Assembly: GCF_001974875.1 (NCBI RefSeq)
Contig: NZ_MTQD01000007.1
Location: 1 to 64,000, forward strand
From: Pseudoalteromonas sp. EB27
GTDB taxonomy: Bacteria; Pseudomonadota; Gammaproteobacteria; Enterobacterales; Alteromonadaceae
Direction: 5' to 3'
Length of the DNA stretch: 64,000 nucleotides
Below, in pieces: positions 26,030-35,924 of the stretch (position 1 is its first letter; each line of letters begins with the position of its first letter). The notes below the pieces were generated by a model. It made no database searches and was not told where the DNA came from. It saw nothing but the letters and a program-made list of their open reading frames with translations. Both the position numbers and the translations under genes were made by a program.

Positions 26030-26047
26030 GTTAATGTTGATTACTTA

Positions 26048-27163
26048 TCACTCACCATCAACAATTATGCGTAGCATACGACGAAGTGGCTCTGCCGCTC
26101 CCCATAAAAGCTGATCGCCTACTGTAAATGCGCTAATGTATTTTGGCCCCATCGCTAATTTACGAATACGGCCAACAGGAATACTTAATGTCCCCGTTAC
26201 TTTAACTGGGCTTAAGTCAGTAGCGCTAATTTCGCGCTCATTTGGAATAACTTTAACCCATTCATTATGCGAGGCTAAAATTTCTTCAATTTTGTCTACG
26301 CTAATATCTTCACGTAATTTAATGGTCATCGCTTGGCTATGACAGCGCATTGCACCAATACGTACACATAAACCATCAATTGGCACTGGTTGCTTAGAAG
26401 AGCCTAAAATTTTATTGGCTTCAACCTGCGCTTTCCACTCTTCTTTAGACTGACCGCTTGGCATAGGTACGTCAATCCACGGAATTAAACTGCCAGCTAA
26501 TGGCACACCAAACTGGTCTTGTGGCAAATCACTTGAAGCCATTTTTTCGCTTACTATCTTATCAATTTCTAAAATAGCAGAGCTTGGGTTATCTAGTTTA
26601 TCTGCGACACTTGCATGAATAGCGCCCATTTGTGCAATAAGCTCTTTCATATTTCGTGCACCAGCGCCCGACGCCGCTTGGTAAGTCATTGGGCTTACCC
26701 ACTCAATTAGGTCTTGCTCAAACAAACCACCTAATGCAAGTAGCATAAGCGATACAGTACAGTTACCGCCCACAAAGGTTTTAACGCCTTGCTCTAAGCC
26801 TTGTTCAATAACGTCTTTATTTACAGGGTCAAGTACAATAATGCTGTCATCAACCATACGAAGTGCAGATGCCGCATCAATCCAGTAACCATCCCAACCC
26901 GACTCTCGAAGTTTTGGATATACCGCATTGGTGTAATCGCCGCCTTGGCAAGTAACAATAATATCCATTTTAGCAAGTTCGCTAATGTCACTTGCATCTA
27001 GTAATGGTTTTGCGTCGCCTGCTATATCTGGGCCTAGTTGACCCGCTTGTGAGGTGGTGAAAAAGGTGGTGTCGATCAGTGCAAAATCACTTTGCTGCTG
27101 CATACGTTCTAATAACACAGAGCCAACCATGCCACGCCAACCGACTAATCCTACTTTTTTCAT
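26048..27163 (-). CDS. asd: aspartate-semialdehyde dehydrogenase
   Basis: NADPH-dependent cytosolic enzyme converting aspartyl phosphate to aspartate semialdehyde, the branch point to lysine/diaminopimelate, methionine and threonine. Seen: [10 protein letters not shown] nucleotide-binding loop at 7-16, the catalytic Cys135 in GGNCTVS, and the substrate-binding [12 protein letters not shown] chose ATG 27163 (371 aa) because it places the cysteine at 135 as in E. coli and has a GGA ribosome site. ATG 27187, with its own AAGG, would add eight residues. The gene is monocistronic. No lysine riboswitch is visible upstream; an AT-rich 10-bp hairpin (27209-27240) is. Confidence 0.95.
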   Translation of the reverse strand: MKKVGLVGWRGMVGSVLLERMQQQSDFALIDTTFFTTSQAGQLGPDIAGDAKPLLDASDISELAKMDIIVTCQGGDYTNAVYPKLRESGWDGYWIDAASALRMVDDSIIVLDPVNKDVIEQGLEQGVKTFVGGNCTVSLMLLALGGLFEQDLIEWVSPMTYQAASGAGARNMKELIAQMGAIHASVADKLDNPSSAILEIDKIVSEKMASSDLPQDQFGVPLAGSLIPWIDVPMPSGQSKEEWKAQVEANKILGSSKQPVPIDGLCVRIGAMRCHSQAMTIKLREDISVDKIEEILASHNEWVKVIPNEREISATDLSPVKVTGTLSIPVGRIRKLAMGPKYISAFTVGDQLLWGAAEPLRRMLRIIVDGE

Positions 27164-27330
27164 TGTTTGTTCCACTGTTTGATTCATAAAAGATGCCTTA
27201 ATACATTAAAAATTAAATTCATTGCGTGAGATTTAATTTTCATTAACGCTAAACTAACACTCGTAGACGGCTAAAACTAGCGAATAAAACAGAACTTAAA
27301 TATTTTTCATACTGAGCATAAACACAAAAA

Positions 27331-27354
27331 AGCTCTGTATTAAAATACAGAGCT
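27331..27354 (-). terminator. terminator of the TonB-dependent receptor gene
   Basis: A perfect 10-bp stem (AGCTCTGTAT/ATACAGAGCT) with a TAAA loop, followed by six T on the minus strand, lies 54 bp past the receptor stop. Confidence 0.85.
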
Positions 27355-27407
27355 AATAGATAGTGAAGTTTATTATTTCATTCCTTGAGTTTTATTTTAA
27401 ATAAAGC

Positions 27408-30110
27408 TTAAAACTCATAGCTATAACTTAAACTAAACTCAGTGCCGGTGTCTTGTCCCCAAAGGGTAAGACCTTCTTGTTCAATTTCTTTTTCTTGGCC
27501 AAGCATATTCTTAACCTTAAAATTAACTTTAGAGTTAAAGTTAGGGAAGTAAGAATAAACTAAATCAACTGAGTGAAAGGACTTTTCTTCTGCATCTTCA
27601 TTACCACGTGTACCAGGTACAATTATACGAGGACCAAACACATTATAAATTAATGAAGTAGAATGAAATCCATCATCCGAGTCATAGCCCATTTGTAAGT
27701 TTGCAACCCACTCAGAATGACCAACTAAACGACGCTCATTGTTAGTTACAATATTCGATACCGTATCGGCCTCAAGGGCTTCTTTAAGCTGTGTTTCAAA
27801 CAGTGAGTCAACACCGTCTGAATCATTAATCCCCAAATTAACACTTGAGTCAGATAGTGTAACGTTGCCTGACAAAAATGCTGAAGACCAATCTTTATTT
27901 ATAAAGCCAAAGTCAGTTAAAAAATCAACTTCAATACCCGACAATTTACCCGACTGAGCATTTGCTGTTAATAACTGTGGAGATGCCCCCCCTACGCCCG
28001 CAAGCTCAACCATTTCAATTGGGTTTTCAATGTCTTTATAAAATAATGCAACAGAAAGGTTATTACCTGATGGCATATACCATTCAAACCTAAAATCTAC
28101 ATTTTTTAAATTAGAACTTTGTAAACTAGGTGATCCTCTCACCAGAAACTCAGTTAACGGGTCAACAAAGAAAGAAGAGCTTACATCACGTAGATCAGGG
28201 CGAATGGTTGTTTCACTTAAATTTAAGCGAAATTGCATTTCTTCATCCATGATGTACGTAACAGCTAAAGAAGGAAAAAAGTTATCTTCATTAATAGCTA
28301 CATCTTGGATTTCTTGTAGCGTATTTTCAAAGAAATTCGTATGCGCTTCATAACCGACTGATACTTGCGAAAAATCTTCCCATCGAACGCCACCAGTAAA
28401 ACGCCAAGTGTTCTGATAGAAGTAATCGGCCATAAAATAATAAGCATCTAATTTATGCGCTGCACTGTACTTATCACCATCAGTGGTGCCGTCATCAAAA
28501 ATACCTGAGCCAGTTGCACTTGCATAAAAAGCGTCATTCGCCGTGTTTTCATCAGCAAAAATATCGCTTACGTTAGAACCGAACGAGTACTCATCGCTTA
28601 TACCACGGTGCGTAATGCCAAACTTCACATTACTTGCATCACGTTTTTTCTCTGAAAAATCGCCGCCTATTTTTAACTCAAGCTCATAGCCGTCACCATA
28701 AAAAGGCATACCCATATTCCAACCAAATGTTTCAACATCGTCGTGTAATACTTGATACTCACGGGTGATATTTGTTGCAGCTACATCTTGCAGTTGTTCA
28801 GATTCAAGCACGCCATCAACTAAGTTTTGCTGATAAACAACATCTAAACCACCAGGTGCATTACGGTTTGCTCGACTTAAACCGCCATACCAATCAAAAA
28901 ATAAATTATTTAGCTCTGCAAAGTTGTGCGTCCCCTTAAGCTGAGTCGAAAACATTTCGCGCTCTTCGTACGTAATATCTACTCGGCGTAATTCGGTGAC
29001 ACCTTCTTCGGTTTCATTTGCATCAAAGTAATCGCGGTTACGTACGCGGTCACTCATGTCATGAAGTGCAATATTAGTAAGCTCAAACTTATGGTTTGAA
29101 TTTAACTCATATCCTAAATTTAATGTGCCGCTCCAACGTACATTTTGCTCAGTCGATGTACCATCGTAATACTGGGCAAAACATTTGTCTTCACAGCCTA
29201 AGCTACCAAGGCTTGAGCCGCTTTGCTCTTGAACTACTTCCCACTCGTTATCGTAAGATACGGCTGCAAGCACACCAAAAGTACCGACCTCACTTTCAAA
29301 TCTATCACCTAAGGCAATAGAGAAGTTCATAGCAGGGTCAACATCCTTTTCTGAAATACCTACATCCCAATCAAGCGATTGAATCAGGTTTTTACGCTCA
29401 GCTAACGTAGTGTTTATATTGCCCTCAAGACCAGCATCACTGGTAAGCGCAGTAGTAAACACATCCGATAATGCTCGCGAACCATCATCTCGACCCATCC
29501 AGTCATCATCACCGCCACTGTAAAAGTAACCGGTATCGCTATTAGAAGTATTGTATGATGTACCCACTTGTACTTTTAATAAAAAGTCAGAAGGAATTGA
29601 TTTAGTGCGAATATTTACATTACCACCACCAAAATGAGCTGGCATATCCGGTGAAAATGACTTCTGTACACTCAAGCTTTCAATAATTTCAGATGGAAAT
29701 AAATCCAAAGGAACCACTGAGCGAGTAGGATCAGGACTTGGTACATACATGCTATTTAGCTGAGTACTAGAATAGCGTTCACCTAAACCACGCACATAAA
29801 TAAATTTGCCATCGACTAACGTTAAACCAGTAACACGGCGAAGTGCAGAGGCAGCATCGCCATCACCAGTACGTGATATTTGGTCTGCACCCATAATATC
29901 AGCAACAAACGCTTGGTTTTGACGTTCTTGCAGTACAGCACCCGCACTGCCCTTTAATCGTTGCCCTACAGCAACAACTTCTTCTATTTCTTGCTCTTCT
30001 ACTTGCTGCTCAGCAGCCGTGGCTGTATTTACTGATAAACCAAGTAACGCAGCCATTACAGCGTAGTTTAACTTTGATAAAGCAAGTGTAGAGGGTTTAA
30101 AAGATTTCAT
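27408..30110 (-). CDS. TonB-dependent outer-membrane receptor
   Basis: A 22-stranded-barrel receptor for TonB-energised uptake. The signal peptide (about 1-33) is followed by EEVVAVGQR, a TonB-box-like start, a plug domain (about 45-170) with ALRRVTGLTLVDGKFIYVRGLGERYSS, and a barrel ending in the aromatic C-terminal YSYEF. ATG 30110 follows GGAG at proper spacing; an upstream TTG frame would include that ribosome site and is rejected. Length about 900 aa is normal. It lies 64 bp downstream of the giant lipoprotein gene with no terminator between, so they are probably co-transcribed. No Fur box is seen. The substrate is unknown; the plug resembles receptors for larger organic ligands rather than classic siderophores (inference). 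Confidence 0.9.
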   Translation of the reverse strand: MKSFKPSTLALSKLNYAVMAALLGLSVNTATAAEQQVEEQEIEEVVAVGQRLKGSAGAVLQERQNQAFVADIMGADQISRTGDGDAASALRRVTGLTLVDGKFIYVRGLGERYSSTQLNSMYVPSPDPTRSVVPLDLFPSEIIESLSVQKSFSPDMPAHFGGGNVNIRTKSIPSDFLLKVQVGTSYNTSNSDTGYFYSGGDDDWMGRDDGSRALSDVFTTALTSDAGLEGNINTTLAERKNLIQSLDWDVGISEKDVDPAMNFSIALGDRFESEVGTFGVLAAVSYDNEWEVVQEQSGSSLGSLGCEDKCFAQYYDGTSTEQNVRWSGTLNLGYELNSNHKFELTNIALHDMSDRVRNRDYFDANETEEGVTELRRVDITYEEREMFSTQLKGTHNFAELNNLFFDWYGGLSRANRNAPGGLDVVYQQNLVDGVLESEQLQDVAATNITREYQVLHDDVETFGWNMGMPFYGDGYELELKIGGDFSEKKRDASNVKFGITHRGISDEYSFGSNVSDIFADENTANDAFYASATGSGIFDDGTTDGDKYSAAHKLDAYYFMADYFYQNTWRFTGGVRWEDFSQVSVGYEAHTNFFENTLQEIQDVAINEDNFFPSLAVTYIMDEEMQFRLNLSETTIRPDLRDVSSSFFVDPLTEFLVRGSPSLQSSNLKNVDFRFEWYMPSGNNLSVALFYKDIENPIEMVELAGVGGASPQLLTANAQSGKLSGIEVDFLTDFGFINKDWSSAFLSGNVTLSDSSVNLGINDSDGVDSLFETQLKEALEADTVSNIVTNNERRLVGHSEWVANLQMGYDSDDGFHSTSLIYNVFGPRIIVPGTRGNEDAEEKSFHSVDLVYSYFPNFNSKVNFKVKNMLGQEKEIEQEGLTLWGQDTGTEFSLSYSYEF

Positions 30111-30174
30111 TTTTATACTCCGAAACAAAACAAGACATTAGCCGAGCTTTCGCTCGGCTATAATGTGGTTTGGA

Positions 30175-33100
30175 TTAAAGGCCTACTTTTACCCAACCTG
30201 CTGTCCAGTCTGTTTGTGCATCCATCGCACCAATGTAATCTACAGAATCAAAGTAACTATCTAAGCTTGATGAATCAAAGCCATTACCAAGTAATAACGA
30301 CTCAGCAGTTGGCATATAGCCATTATCTGCAAGCCCAAGGTCAGCGGCTACTTGAACTGAATTGCCTGTTTGTCCTAAGAACCAAGATTCAACATTACCT
30401 GTACCAATTGCTTGCGTACCAAAGTTGTTAGCGGTTTCACACGCAACAATTGAGTGAGTAACAGTTAATGTACCGTCCTCTGCTCGCGGCGCTGAATCAG
30501 AGCCTACTCGTAAACAGTTTGAATAGTCTGCACCACCTGTAACCACTACGTTTTTAAGCATACCCGCAGTACCTGCACGTAAGCGGATACCATTTACACC
30601 CACATTACCAATAATTGTTACATTAGAGATAGTTGGCATTGTTAGTGGCGTTGCACTTGAATCAAACTCAGAGTTATCAGCTTCAATTGCATTGTCGCCC
30701 TCAGAGTCTGATTGTTTAATCAGTACATATTGCGCTTTACCCGTCCAACCGAATGACCAATCAAGTGAATCATCACCTATGCTTGTTAAAACAAGGTGAC
30801 TAATATTTGCAGTACCACCAAAAAATTCAACACCATCGTCTAGATTTTCATGAACGTGAATGTAATCTAGTTCAGTCTGACGACCAACACCCGCAAGTGT
30901 AATACCGTTAAGCTCATCGCCATTACCGAGCGTTTTACCCGCTTGTTTAACTGCAACATACTTTAGCGTACCTGAATTATCCTCAGGGTCATTACCACCG
31001 AACTGGCCTGCGTCACCTTCAGCAGACACGCCACAGTTTGCAAGTTCATCTGCGGTAGCTTCGCCTTCTTGGTCGCCACATGAGTTAGCAGGTGCATTAC
31101 CCAATAATACTAAACCGCCCCATTGACCAATCGTAGTTTCGCCGCCCGTCATATCTTGGATTGACGTCATAGTAATTGGTTGATTTACACTGCCTACCGC
31201 TTCAATTTTAGAACCACGGCGAACAACTAAGAAGTCATCACCCGACTCACCAATTAACGTTGTACCAAACTGAACATAAAGTGTTGTGTTGTCAGCGCGG
31301 TCATTACCAACGGCTGTACGTCCTTTTAAAATCCAATGCGCATCGTTAGTCAGTGTTACATCAGATGTAAATACAACATCAGAGGTTAATTGATATACAG
31401 GTTTGTCTGTAATTGTAGGAAAGCTAGCAGAAACATCTGTTGCAAGTCCTTGTGCTAATGCATTAGCAATATCGTCAGGAAAGCTTGGTGTAATAGCAAC
31501 TGTCCAACCATCCATCCAATTATTATCGCCATCGAATGCGCCGATGTAATCTGTTTTGGTAAAGAACGAGTCAAGCTCTGATGAATCCCCACCAGCACCT
31601 AATAAAGGTGAACCCGATTTTGGTGTAAAGCCGTCTGTCGCTAAATTAAGTGCTGAAGCCGTAAGCGTTAAGTTGCCCGTTTGACCTTCAAACCAAGACT
31701 GCACATTGCCACTACCAATTGCTTGTGAACCAAAGTTATTATCTTCACTACATGCAACTGCTGAGTTTTCGATAGACAACTCACCCGATTCTGCATTAGC
31801 AGCAGAGTCTGAGCCTACACGTAAACAGTTTGAGTAACCTTCAGGGCCCGTTATAACAACATTTCGTAGCACACCTGCAGTACCTGCACGTAAACGAACA
31901 CCGTTAGTACCATCAGCACCAACAATTGTTACGTTAGAAATAAGCGGTTTAGTCAATGGTGTCGCATTTGAATCGAATTCTGAGTTATCAGCTTCTATTG
32001 CGTTATCACCCTCAACTGAACTTTGTTGAATATATATATTTTGTGCACGACCCGACCAACCAAATGACCAATCGAATGCATCGTCGCCAATATCAGTTAG
32101 TACAATGTTACGAACATTAACTGTGCCACCAAAAAACTCAACACCATCATCTAGGTTTTGGTGAATTTGAATGTATTCAACTTTCGTTTGTGAACCAACA
32201 CCTGCAAATGAGATACCGTTAAGTTCATCGCCATTACCCAGCGTTTTACCTGCATGTTTAACAACAATATAACGAAGAACACCTGAGTTATCATCGCTAA
32301 TATCACCACCAAACTGACCAGCGTCACCTTCAGCTGATACACCACAGTTAGCTAATTCTTCAGCTGTCGTTTCACCGGTTTGATCGCCACACGAGTTAGC
32401 GGGTGCATTACCTAATAATACTAAGCCGCCCCATTGACCAATCGTTGTTTCAGCGCCTGTTACATCTTGAATAGATGTCATAGTGATTGGCGCAGTTGCA
32501 TTACCATTGGCATTAATTTGTGAACCACGACGTACAACTAAAAAGTCATCACCTGTTTCACCAATTAGCGTTGTACCCGCTTGAACATATAATATAGTTG
32601 CATCTGCACGGTCATTACCAACTGCAGTACGACCATTTAAAATCCAATGTGCATCGTTAGTAAGCGTTACATCTGCTGTGAACGTTGTATCTTCAGTTAA
32701 ACGGTATACTGGTTTATCTGTAATTGCTGGAAATTCACTAGAAACATCTGATGCTAAGCCTTGTGCAAGCGCGTTATCAATATCAGTAGGGAAGCCGCCA
32801 TTAATACCGACAGTCCAACCTTCCATCCAGTTAGTTGATCCATCAAAAGCACCAATTTGACCATTTGCGATAAGCGGTGAACCAGCAAGTGGCGTGTAAC
32901 CGTCATCAGCAAGCATAAGCTCTGCCGGCGTAAGTACTTGGTTACCATCTTGTCCTTCAAACCAAGATTGTACATCGCCACCGTTAATTACTTCACTACC
33001 AAAATTATTTGCCGTTGTTTGACACGCCACAATAGAGTTTACAATCGTTAGTGTGCCATCTTCAGCGCGAGGAACTGAATCAGACCCTACACGTAAACAG

Positions 33101-34266
33101 TTTTCGTAAGTAGCAGGACCCGTTACAAATACATTTTTAAGAGCGCCCGCAGTACCAGCGCGTAGACGAATACCATTATTACCTTCTGCACCGACGATTG
33201 TTACGTTAGAAATAGTAGGCAGTGTTAGTGGCGAGGCGCTTGAATCAAACTCAGAGTTATCCGCTTCAATAGCGTTATCGCCTACGTTAGCGGCTTGTTG
33301 AATGTAAACATTAGTAGCCGAACCCGTCCAACCAAAAGACCAATCTAGTGAATCATCACCAATGTTAGTCAGCACTACATTACTTACATTAACCGTACCA
33401 CCAAAAAACTCGATACCGTCATCAAGGTTTTCATGAACCTGGATATAATCAACCGTAGTTGCAGAGCCAACACCGGCAAATGTAATACCATTTAACTCAT
33501 CACCATTACCAAGCGTTTTACCTGCTTGCTTAACAAGTACATATTTTAGAGTACCTGAATTATCATCACTGATATTTCCACCGAACTGACCTGCATCACC
33601 TTCAGCTGACACACCACAGTTAGCAAGTTCGTCTGCTGTTGCTTCACCTTGTTGGTCTCCACATGAATTTGCAGGTGCATTACCAAGTAATACCAAACCA
33701 CCCCATTGACCTATTGTTGTTTCACCACCTGACACATCTTGAATCGAGGTCATTGTTATTGGTTGACTTACAGTACCTACCGATTCAATTTGTGAACCAC
33801 GACGCACAACTAAAAAGTCATCACCTGACTCACCAATAATCGTTGTACCTTGCTGAATATAAAGCGTTGTACTATCTGCGCGGTCATTACCCACAGCAGT
33901 ACGACCACTCACAATCCAATGTGCATCATTAGTTAGTGAAACATCAGCAATCAATGTTGTATCAGCACTTAAGCGGTATACTGGCTTATCTGTTATTGCT
34001 GAAAATTCGCTAGACACATCCGTAGCTAAACCTTGAACAAATGCATTATCAATATCCGTTGGAAAGCCAGTTGTTGCATTTTGAGAATCATCACGCGATG
34101 ACGTTTCGTCATCTGTATCACTATCGCCACTATCAATAATGTTCGTTACTGTATCGCCTTCGTTAATCGTTGTGTCGCCTTCAGATACTACTAAGTCACC
34201 ACCACAACCCGCTAAAGATACTGCAGTTGCAATCAAACTAACTTTAAATAAGTCAGATAATTTCAT
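30175..34266 (-). CDS. giant lipoprotein with three tandem beta-helix-like repeats
   Basis: A 1363-residue lipoprotein: lipobox LAGC with Cys21, an acidic Asp/Ser/Thr-rich linker (about 24-66), then three homologous units starting near 67, 490 and 926, each about 425-435 aa. Every unit has the same order of motifs: FPTDIDNALAQG-like start, RTAVGNDRAD, GDDFLVVRRGS, IGQWGGLVLLGNAPANSCGD, ELANCGVSAEGDAGQFGG, NLDDGVEFFGGTVN, EADNSEFDS and NCLRVGSDS. The repeated short hydrophobic/Asn/Gly pattern suggests parallel beta-helices. Cysteines recur in each unit, so disulfides are likely. A good GGAG precedes the ATG. It is probably at the outer-membrane surface and, from its position, a ligand-capturing partner of the receptor at 27408. 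No enzymatic motif is recognised. Confidence 0.88.
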   Translation of the reverse strand: MKLSDLFKVSLIATAVSLAGCGGDLVVSEGDTTINEGDTVTNIIDSGDSDTDDETSSRDDSQNATTGFPTDIDNAFVQGLATDVSSEFSAITDKPVYRLSADTTLIADVSLTNDAHWIVSGRTAVGNDRADSTTLYIQQGTTIIGESGDDFLVVRRGSQIESVGTVSQPITMTSIQDVSGGETTIGQWGGLVLLGNAPANSCGDQQGEATADELANCGVSAEGDAGQFGGNISDDNSGTLKYVLVKQAGKTLGNGDELNGITFAGVGSATTVDYIQVHENLDDGIEFFGGTVNVSNVVLTNIGDDSLDWSFGWTGSATNVYIQQAANVGDNAIEADNSEFDSSASPLTLPTISNVTIVGAEGNNGIRLRAGTAGALKNVFVTGPATYENCLRVGSDSVPRAEDGTLTIVNSIVACQTTANNFGSEVINGGDVQSWFEGQDGNQVLTPAELMLADDGYTPLAGSPLIANGQIGAFDGSTNWMEGWTVGINGGFPTDIDNALAQGLASDVSSEFPAITDKPVYRLTEDTTFTADVTLTNDAHWILNGRTAVGNDRADATILYVQAGTTLIGETGDDFLVVRRGSQINANGNATAPITMTSIQDVTGAETTIGQWGGLVLLGNAPANSCGDQTGETTAEELANCGVSAEGDAGQFGGDISDDNSGVLRYIVVKHAGKTLGNGDELNGISFAGVGSQTKVEYIQIHQNLDDGVEFFGGTVNVRNIVLTDIGDDAFDWSFGWSGRAQNIYIQQSSVEGDNAIEADNSEFDSNATPLTKPLISNVTIVGADGTNGVRLRAGTAGVLRNVVITGPEGYSNCLRVGSDSAANAESGELSIENSAVACSEDNNFGSQAIGSGNVQSWFEGQTGNLTLTASALNLATDGFTPKSGSPLLGAGGDSSELDSFFTKTDYIGAFDGDNNWMDGWTVAITPSFPDDIANALAQGLATDVSASFPTITDKPVYQLTSDVVFTSDVTLTNDAHWILKGRTAVGNDRADNTTLYVQFGTTLIGESGDDFLVVRRGSKIEAVGSVNQPITMTSIQDMTGGETTIGQWGGLVLLGNAPANSCGDQEGEATADELANCGVSAEGDAGQFGGNDPEDNSGTLKYVAVKQAGKTLGNGDELNGITLAGVGRQTELDYIHVHENLDDGVEFFGGTANISHLVLTSIGDDSLDWSFGWTGKAQYVLIKQSDSEGDNAIEADNSEFDSSATPLTMPTISNVTIIGNVGVNGIRLRAGTAGMLKNVVVTGGADYSNCLRVGSDSAPRAEDGTLTVTHSIVACETANNFGTQAIGTGNVESWFLGQTGNSVQVAADLGLADNGYMPTAESLLLGNGFDSSSLDSYFDSVDYIGAMDAQTDWTAGWVKVGL
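30181..34070 (-). repeat. three long tandem coding repeats
   Basis: The lipoprotein gene contains three successive units of about 1.3 kb (about 32,800-34,070, 31,490-32,800 and 30,180-31,490). They are similar at DNA level too, for example the recurring GAATC(A/G)AA(C/T)TC(A/T)GAGTTATC near 30,660, 31,970 and 33,240. Internal duplication is the simplest origin; recombination between units could change copy number. Confidence 0.8.
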
Positions 34267-34315
34267 TGTTCACTCCGTTAAAGTATTTAATTATTTTGTT
34301 AAGTGCTTTAAATAA

Positions 34316-34363
34316 ACTCAAGTCACCTTAAAACATTAAGTAATGCTTTAAGGTCACTTGAGT
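34316..34363 (-). promoter_or_regulatory. leader hairpin before the lipoprotein gene
   Basis: Seventeen-base arms (34316-34332 and 34347-34363, one central mismatch) with a 14-nt loop lie 50 bp before the lipoprotein start. On the minus strand TTTATTT follows the stem, so it could be an attenuator, a processing site or a stabilising leader structure. Confidence 0.5.
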
Positions 34364-34393
34364 TATCAGCAGCGCCTACCTTACGGTAGCTAT

Positions 34394-34433
34394 ATGACAT
34401 TACAGTTACACTTTAATAAACATAAGATGACAA
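34394..34433 (-). promoter_or_regulatory. candidate PhoB-type box array upstream of the lipoprotein gene
   Basis: On the minus strand, heptamers TTGTCAT (34433-34427), GTGTAAC (34411-34405) and ATGTCAT (34400-34394) are phased at 22 and 11 bp. This is the 11-bp register of PhoB half-sites (consensus CTGTCAT plus four A/T-rich bases). A fourth, TGTTTAT, is one base off register. The array lies 128 bp before the ATG. PhoB binding is inference. Confidence 0.5.
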
Positions 34434-34480
34434 AGTTATTTACATAAAATTCAAGTAGTTAATTTATTAAAAACATAAAA

Positions 34481-34506
34481 AAACCACACTAAAATTAGTG
34501 TGGTTT
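34481..34506 (-). terminator. terminator of the TonB2 operon
   Basis: A perfect 11-bp stem (AAACCACACTA/TAGTGTGGTTT) with a 4-nt loop and a run of seven T on the minus strand, 44 bp past the TPR gene stop. It separates the TonB2 operon from the lipoprotein-receptor pair. Confidence 0.88.
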
Positions 34507-34550
34507 GGATTTGCGATTATGAAATTATATTTAAACGTTATTACTAAAGC

Positions 34551-35879
34551 TTAAAGCAGTGCCGTTCTTAATGTTTCTGCATGCACTTTCTCGCGCTTTA
34601 CATATTTAATCCATTGTTGTGCTAAACGCTGTGATTTTTTATGTTTTTCTGCCTGTTCAAACGCTAAAATAGAGGCATCAAAATTTTGTAAGTTGTACTG
34701 AGCCATACCCAAGGCAACAAATGCATTTGATTCAAAATCAAGTGAGCCTTTATCAAGTGCTTTACGCGCTGCGTCGGCCGCTTCCTCGTATTGCTCAGTG
34801 TTAACATACACTTCAGCTAAGCGTTGGTCATACTTACCACTGGATGATAAATCAGCTGCTTTTACAAAGTATTCTATTGATTTTTCGTCTTCTTTTGCTT
34901 GGATCATCGCCTCAGCTATAAAGGCATAGTTTTTAGCGTTTTGCTCTGCGACACCTTCTTTAATCGCTTTACTCATTACAACGCCTGCTTTGTAAGCCAA
35001 ACCGTTATATAAATACACTTGCGCTAATTGGCGTAGATCAGATTTAGACGTTAAAAAACCTTGCTGGTAAGCCGCCTCAATAATTGCTAGCTGCTTTTTT
35101 TCTTGTCCAGTTTCGCCATACATACCCGATAATTGTACCCAGTACTCAGGTTTGTTATAGAGCTTTACCATGCGCTCAAGTACTTCAACAACTTTGTCAG
35201 TTTGATTAAGTGAGTAGTACATGGCACGCTGTAGTACTAACCAGTTTTCCTTAGGGGTTTTACCTTCGCTATCACTTAAAGAGATAACTTGGGAGATATA
35301 CTCAAGCCCTTTTTTATAATCCTTTAACTGATAGTATGTTTGTGCCCTTAGCAAGTAATAGCCTTCTGTTTTAGGCTTAGTGTTAATACTGTCCCAGTCA
35401 TCTAAAAATGCGATAACTTTAGTGTAATCACTATTAGCCATAGCTAGTTGCGCCAAACTAAAGGTAGTACTTAAACGAAGCGATTCAGGAATAGCCTCCT
35501 CTGCTACGACCTTTTCAAACGAAGCTATCGCTTTTGGTAAATCGTTTTCGTTGTAATAAATAAATCCATAAAAATTATGCATCATTGCAACTTCGTACGA
35601 ATTCATACTCGAGGCTCGTTCTTTAATGCTATCGAGCGCTTCAAGTCCGCCTTTAACATCGCCATCATCAGCAAGTTTTTGGGCACGAGCCAGTTGACTA
35701 TAAACCTTTTCACGTAGCGCTGGGACACGTTTTGTTTTTTGCTCTTGCTCTGCATATGCCGTAGCTACATTTAACCCTGGTATTAGGCTTAGGGCACTTG
35801 GTGCAACAATACTTGTACTGATCGCAGCAGTACAAAATAGTGTTAATTTTAAAAATTTAGCTGTAGGTAGTAATTTCAT
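34551..35879 (-). CDS. periplasmic TPR-repeat protein of the TonB2 operon
   Basis: A signal peptide-like N-terminus (about 1-43, ending TAYAEQ) precedes a 400-residue all-helical region with about nine tetratricopeptide-like units, such as NDLPKAIASFEKVV, KDYKKGLEYISQVI and QNFDASILAFEQAEKH. TPR proteins regularly close the DUF3450-TtpC-ExbB-ExbD-TonB operons of marine gammaproteobacteria. In Vibrio such a protein (TtpA-like) is part of the TonB3 system. It is last in the operon, 45 bp after tonB, with a terminator behind it. It probably docks periplasmic partners; this is inference. Confidence 0.85.
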   Translation of the reverse strand: MKLLPTAKFLKLTLFCTAAISTSIVAPSALSLIPGLNVATAYAEQEQKTKRVPALREKVYSQLARAQKLADDGDVKGGLEALDSIKERASSMNSYEVAMMHNFYGFIYYNENDLPKAIASFEKVVAEEAIPESLRLSTTFSLAQLAMANSDYTKVIAFLDDWDSINTKPKTEGYYLLRAQTYYQLKDYKKGLEYISQVISLSDSEGKTPKENWLVLQRAMYYSLNQTDKVVEVLERMVKLYNKPEYWVQLSGMYGETGQEKKQLAIIEAAYQQGFLTSKSDLRQLAQVYLYNGLAYKAGVVMSKAIKEGVAEQNAKNYAFIAEAMIQAKEDEKSIEYFVKAADLSSSGKYDQRLAEVYVNTEQYEEAADAARKALDKGSLDFESNAFVALGMAQYNLQNFDASILAFEQAEKHKKSQRLAQQWIKYVKREKVHAETLRTALL

Positions 35880-35924
35880 AATCGCCTCGCATTTCTGTCC
35901 GTTTACTCGTGGTTAATTACTAAA

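Noticed and set aside
27164..27300. Possible lysine riboswitch before asd
   Set aside because: The leader is too short and AT-rich, and only a simple 10-bp hairpin (27209-27240) is visible; the conserved lysine-riboswitch junction is absent.
30111..30128. Longer TTG start of the TonB receptor gene
   Set aside because: The added codons contain the GGAG ribosome site for ATG 30110.
32754..33839. Open frames opposite or within the lipoprotein gene
   Set aside because: They shadow the repetitive codons of the true gene and have no ribosome site or recognisable protein features.
30181..34070. Repeated DNA resembling a tandem-repeat or CRISPR-like array
   Set aside because: The repeats are about 1.3 kb coding units in one frame; there are no short repeat-spacer units and no cas genes.
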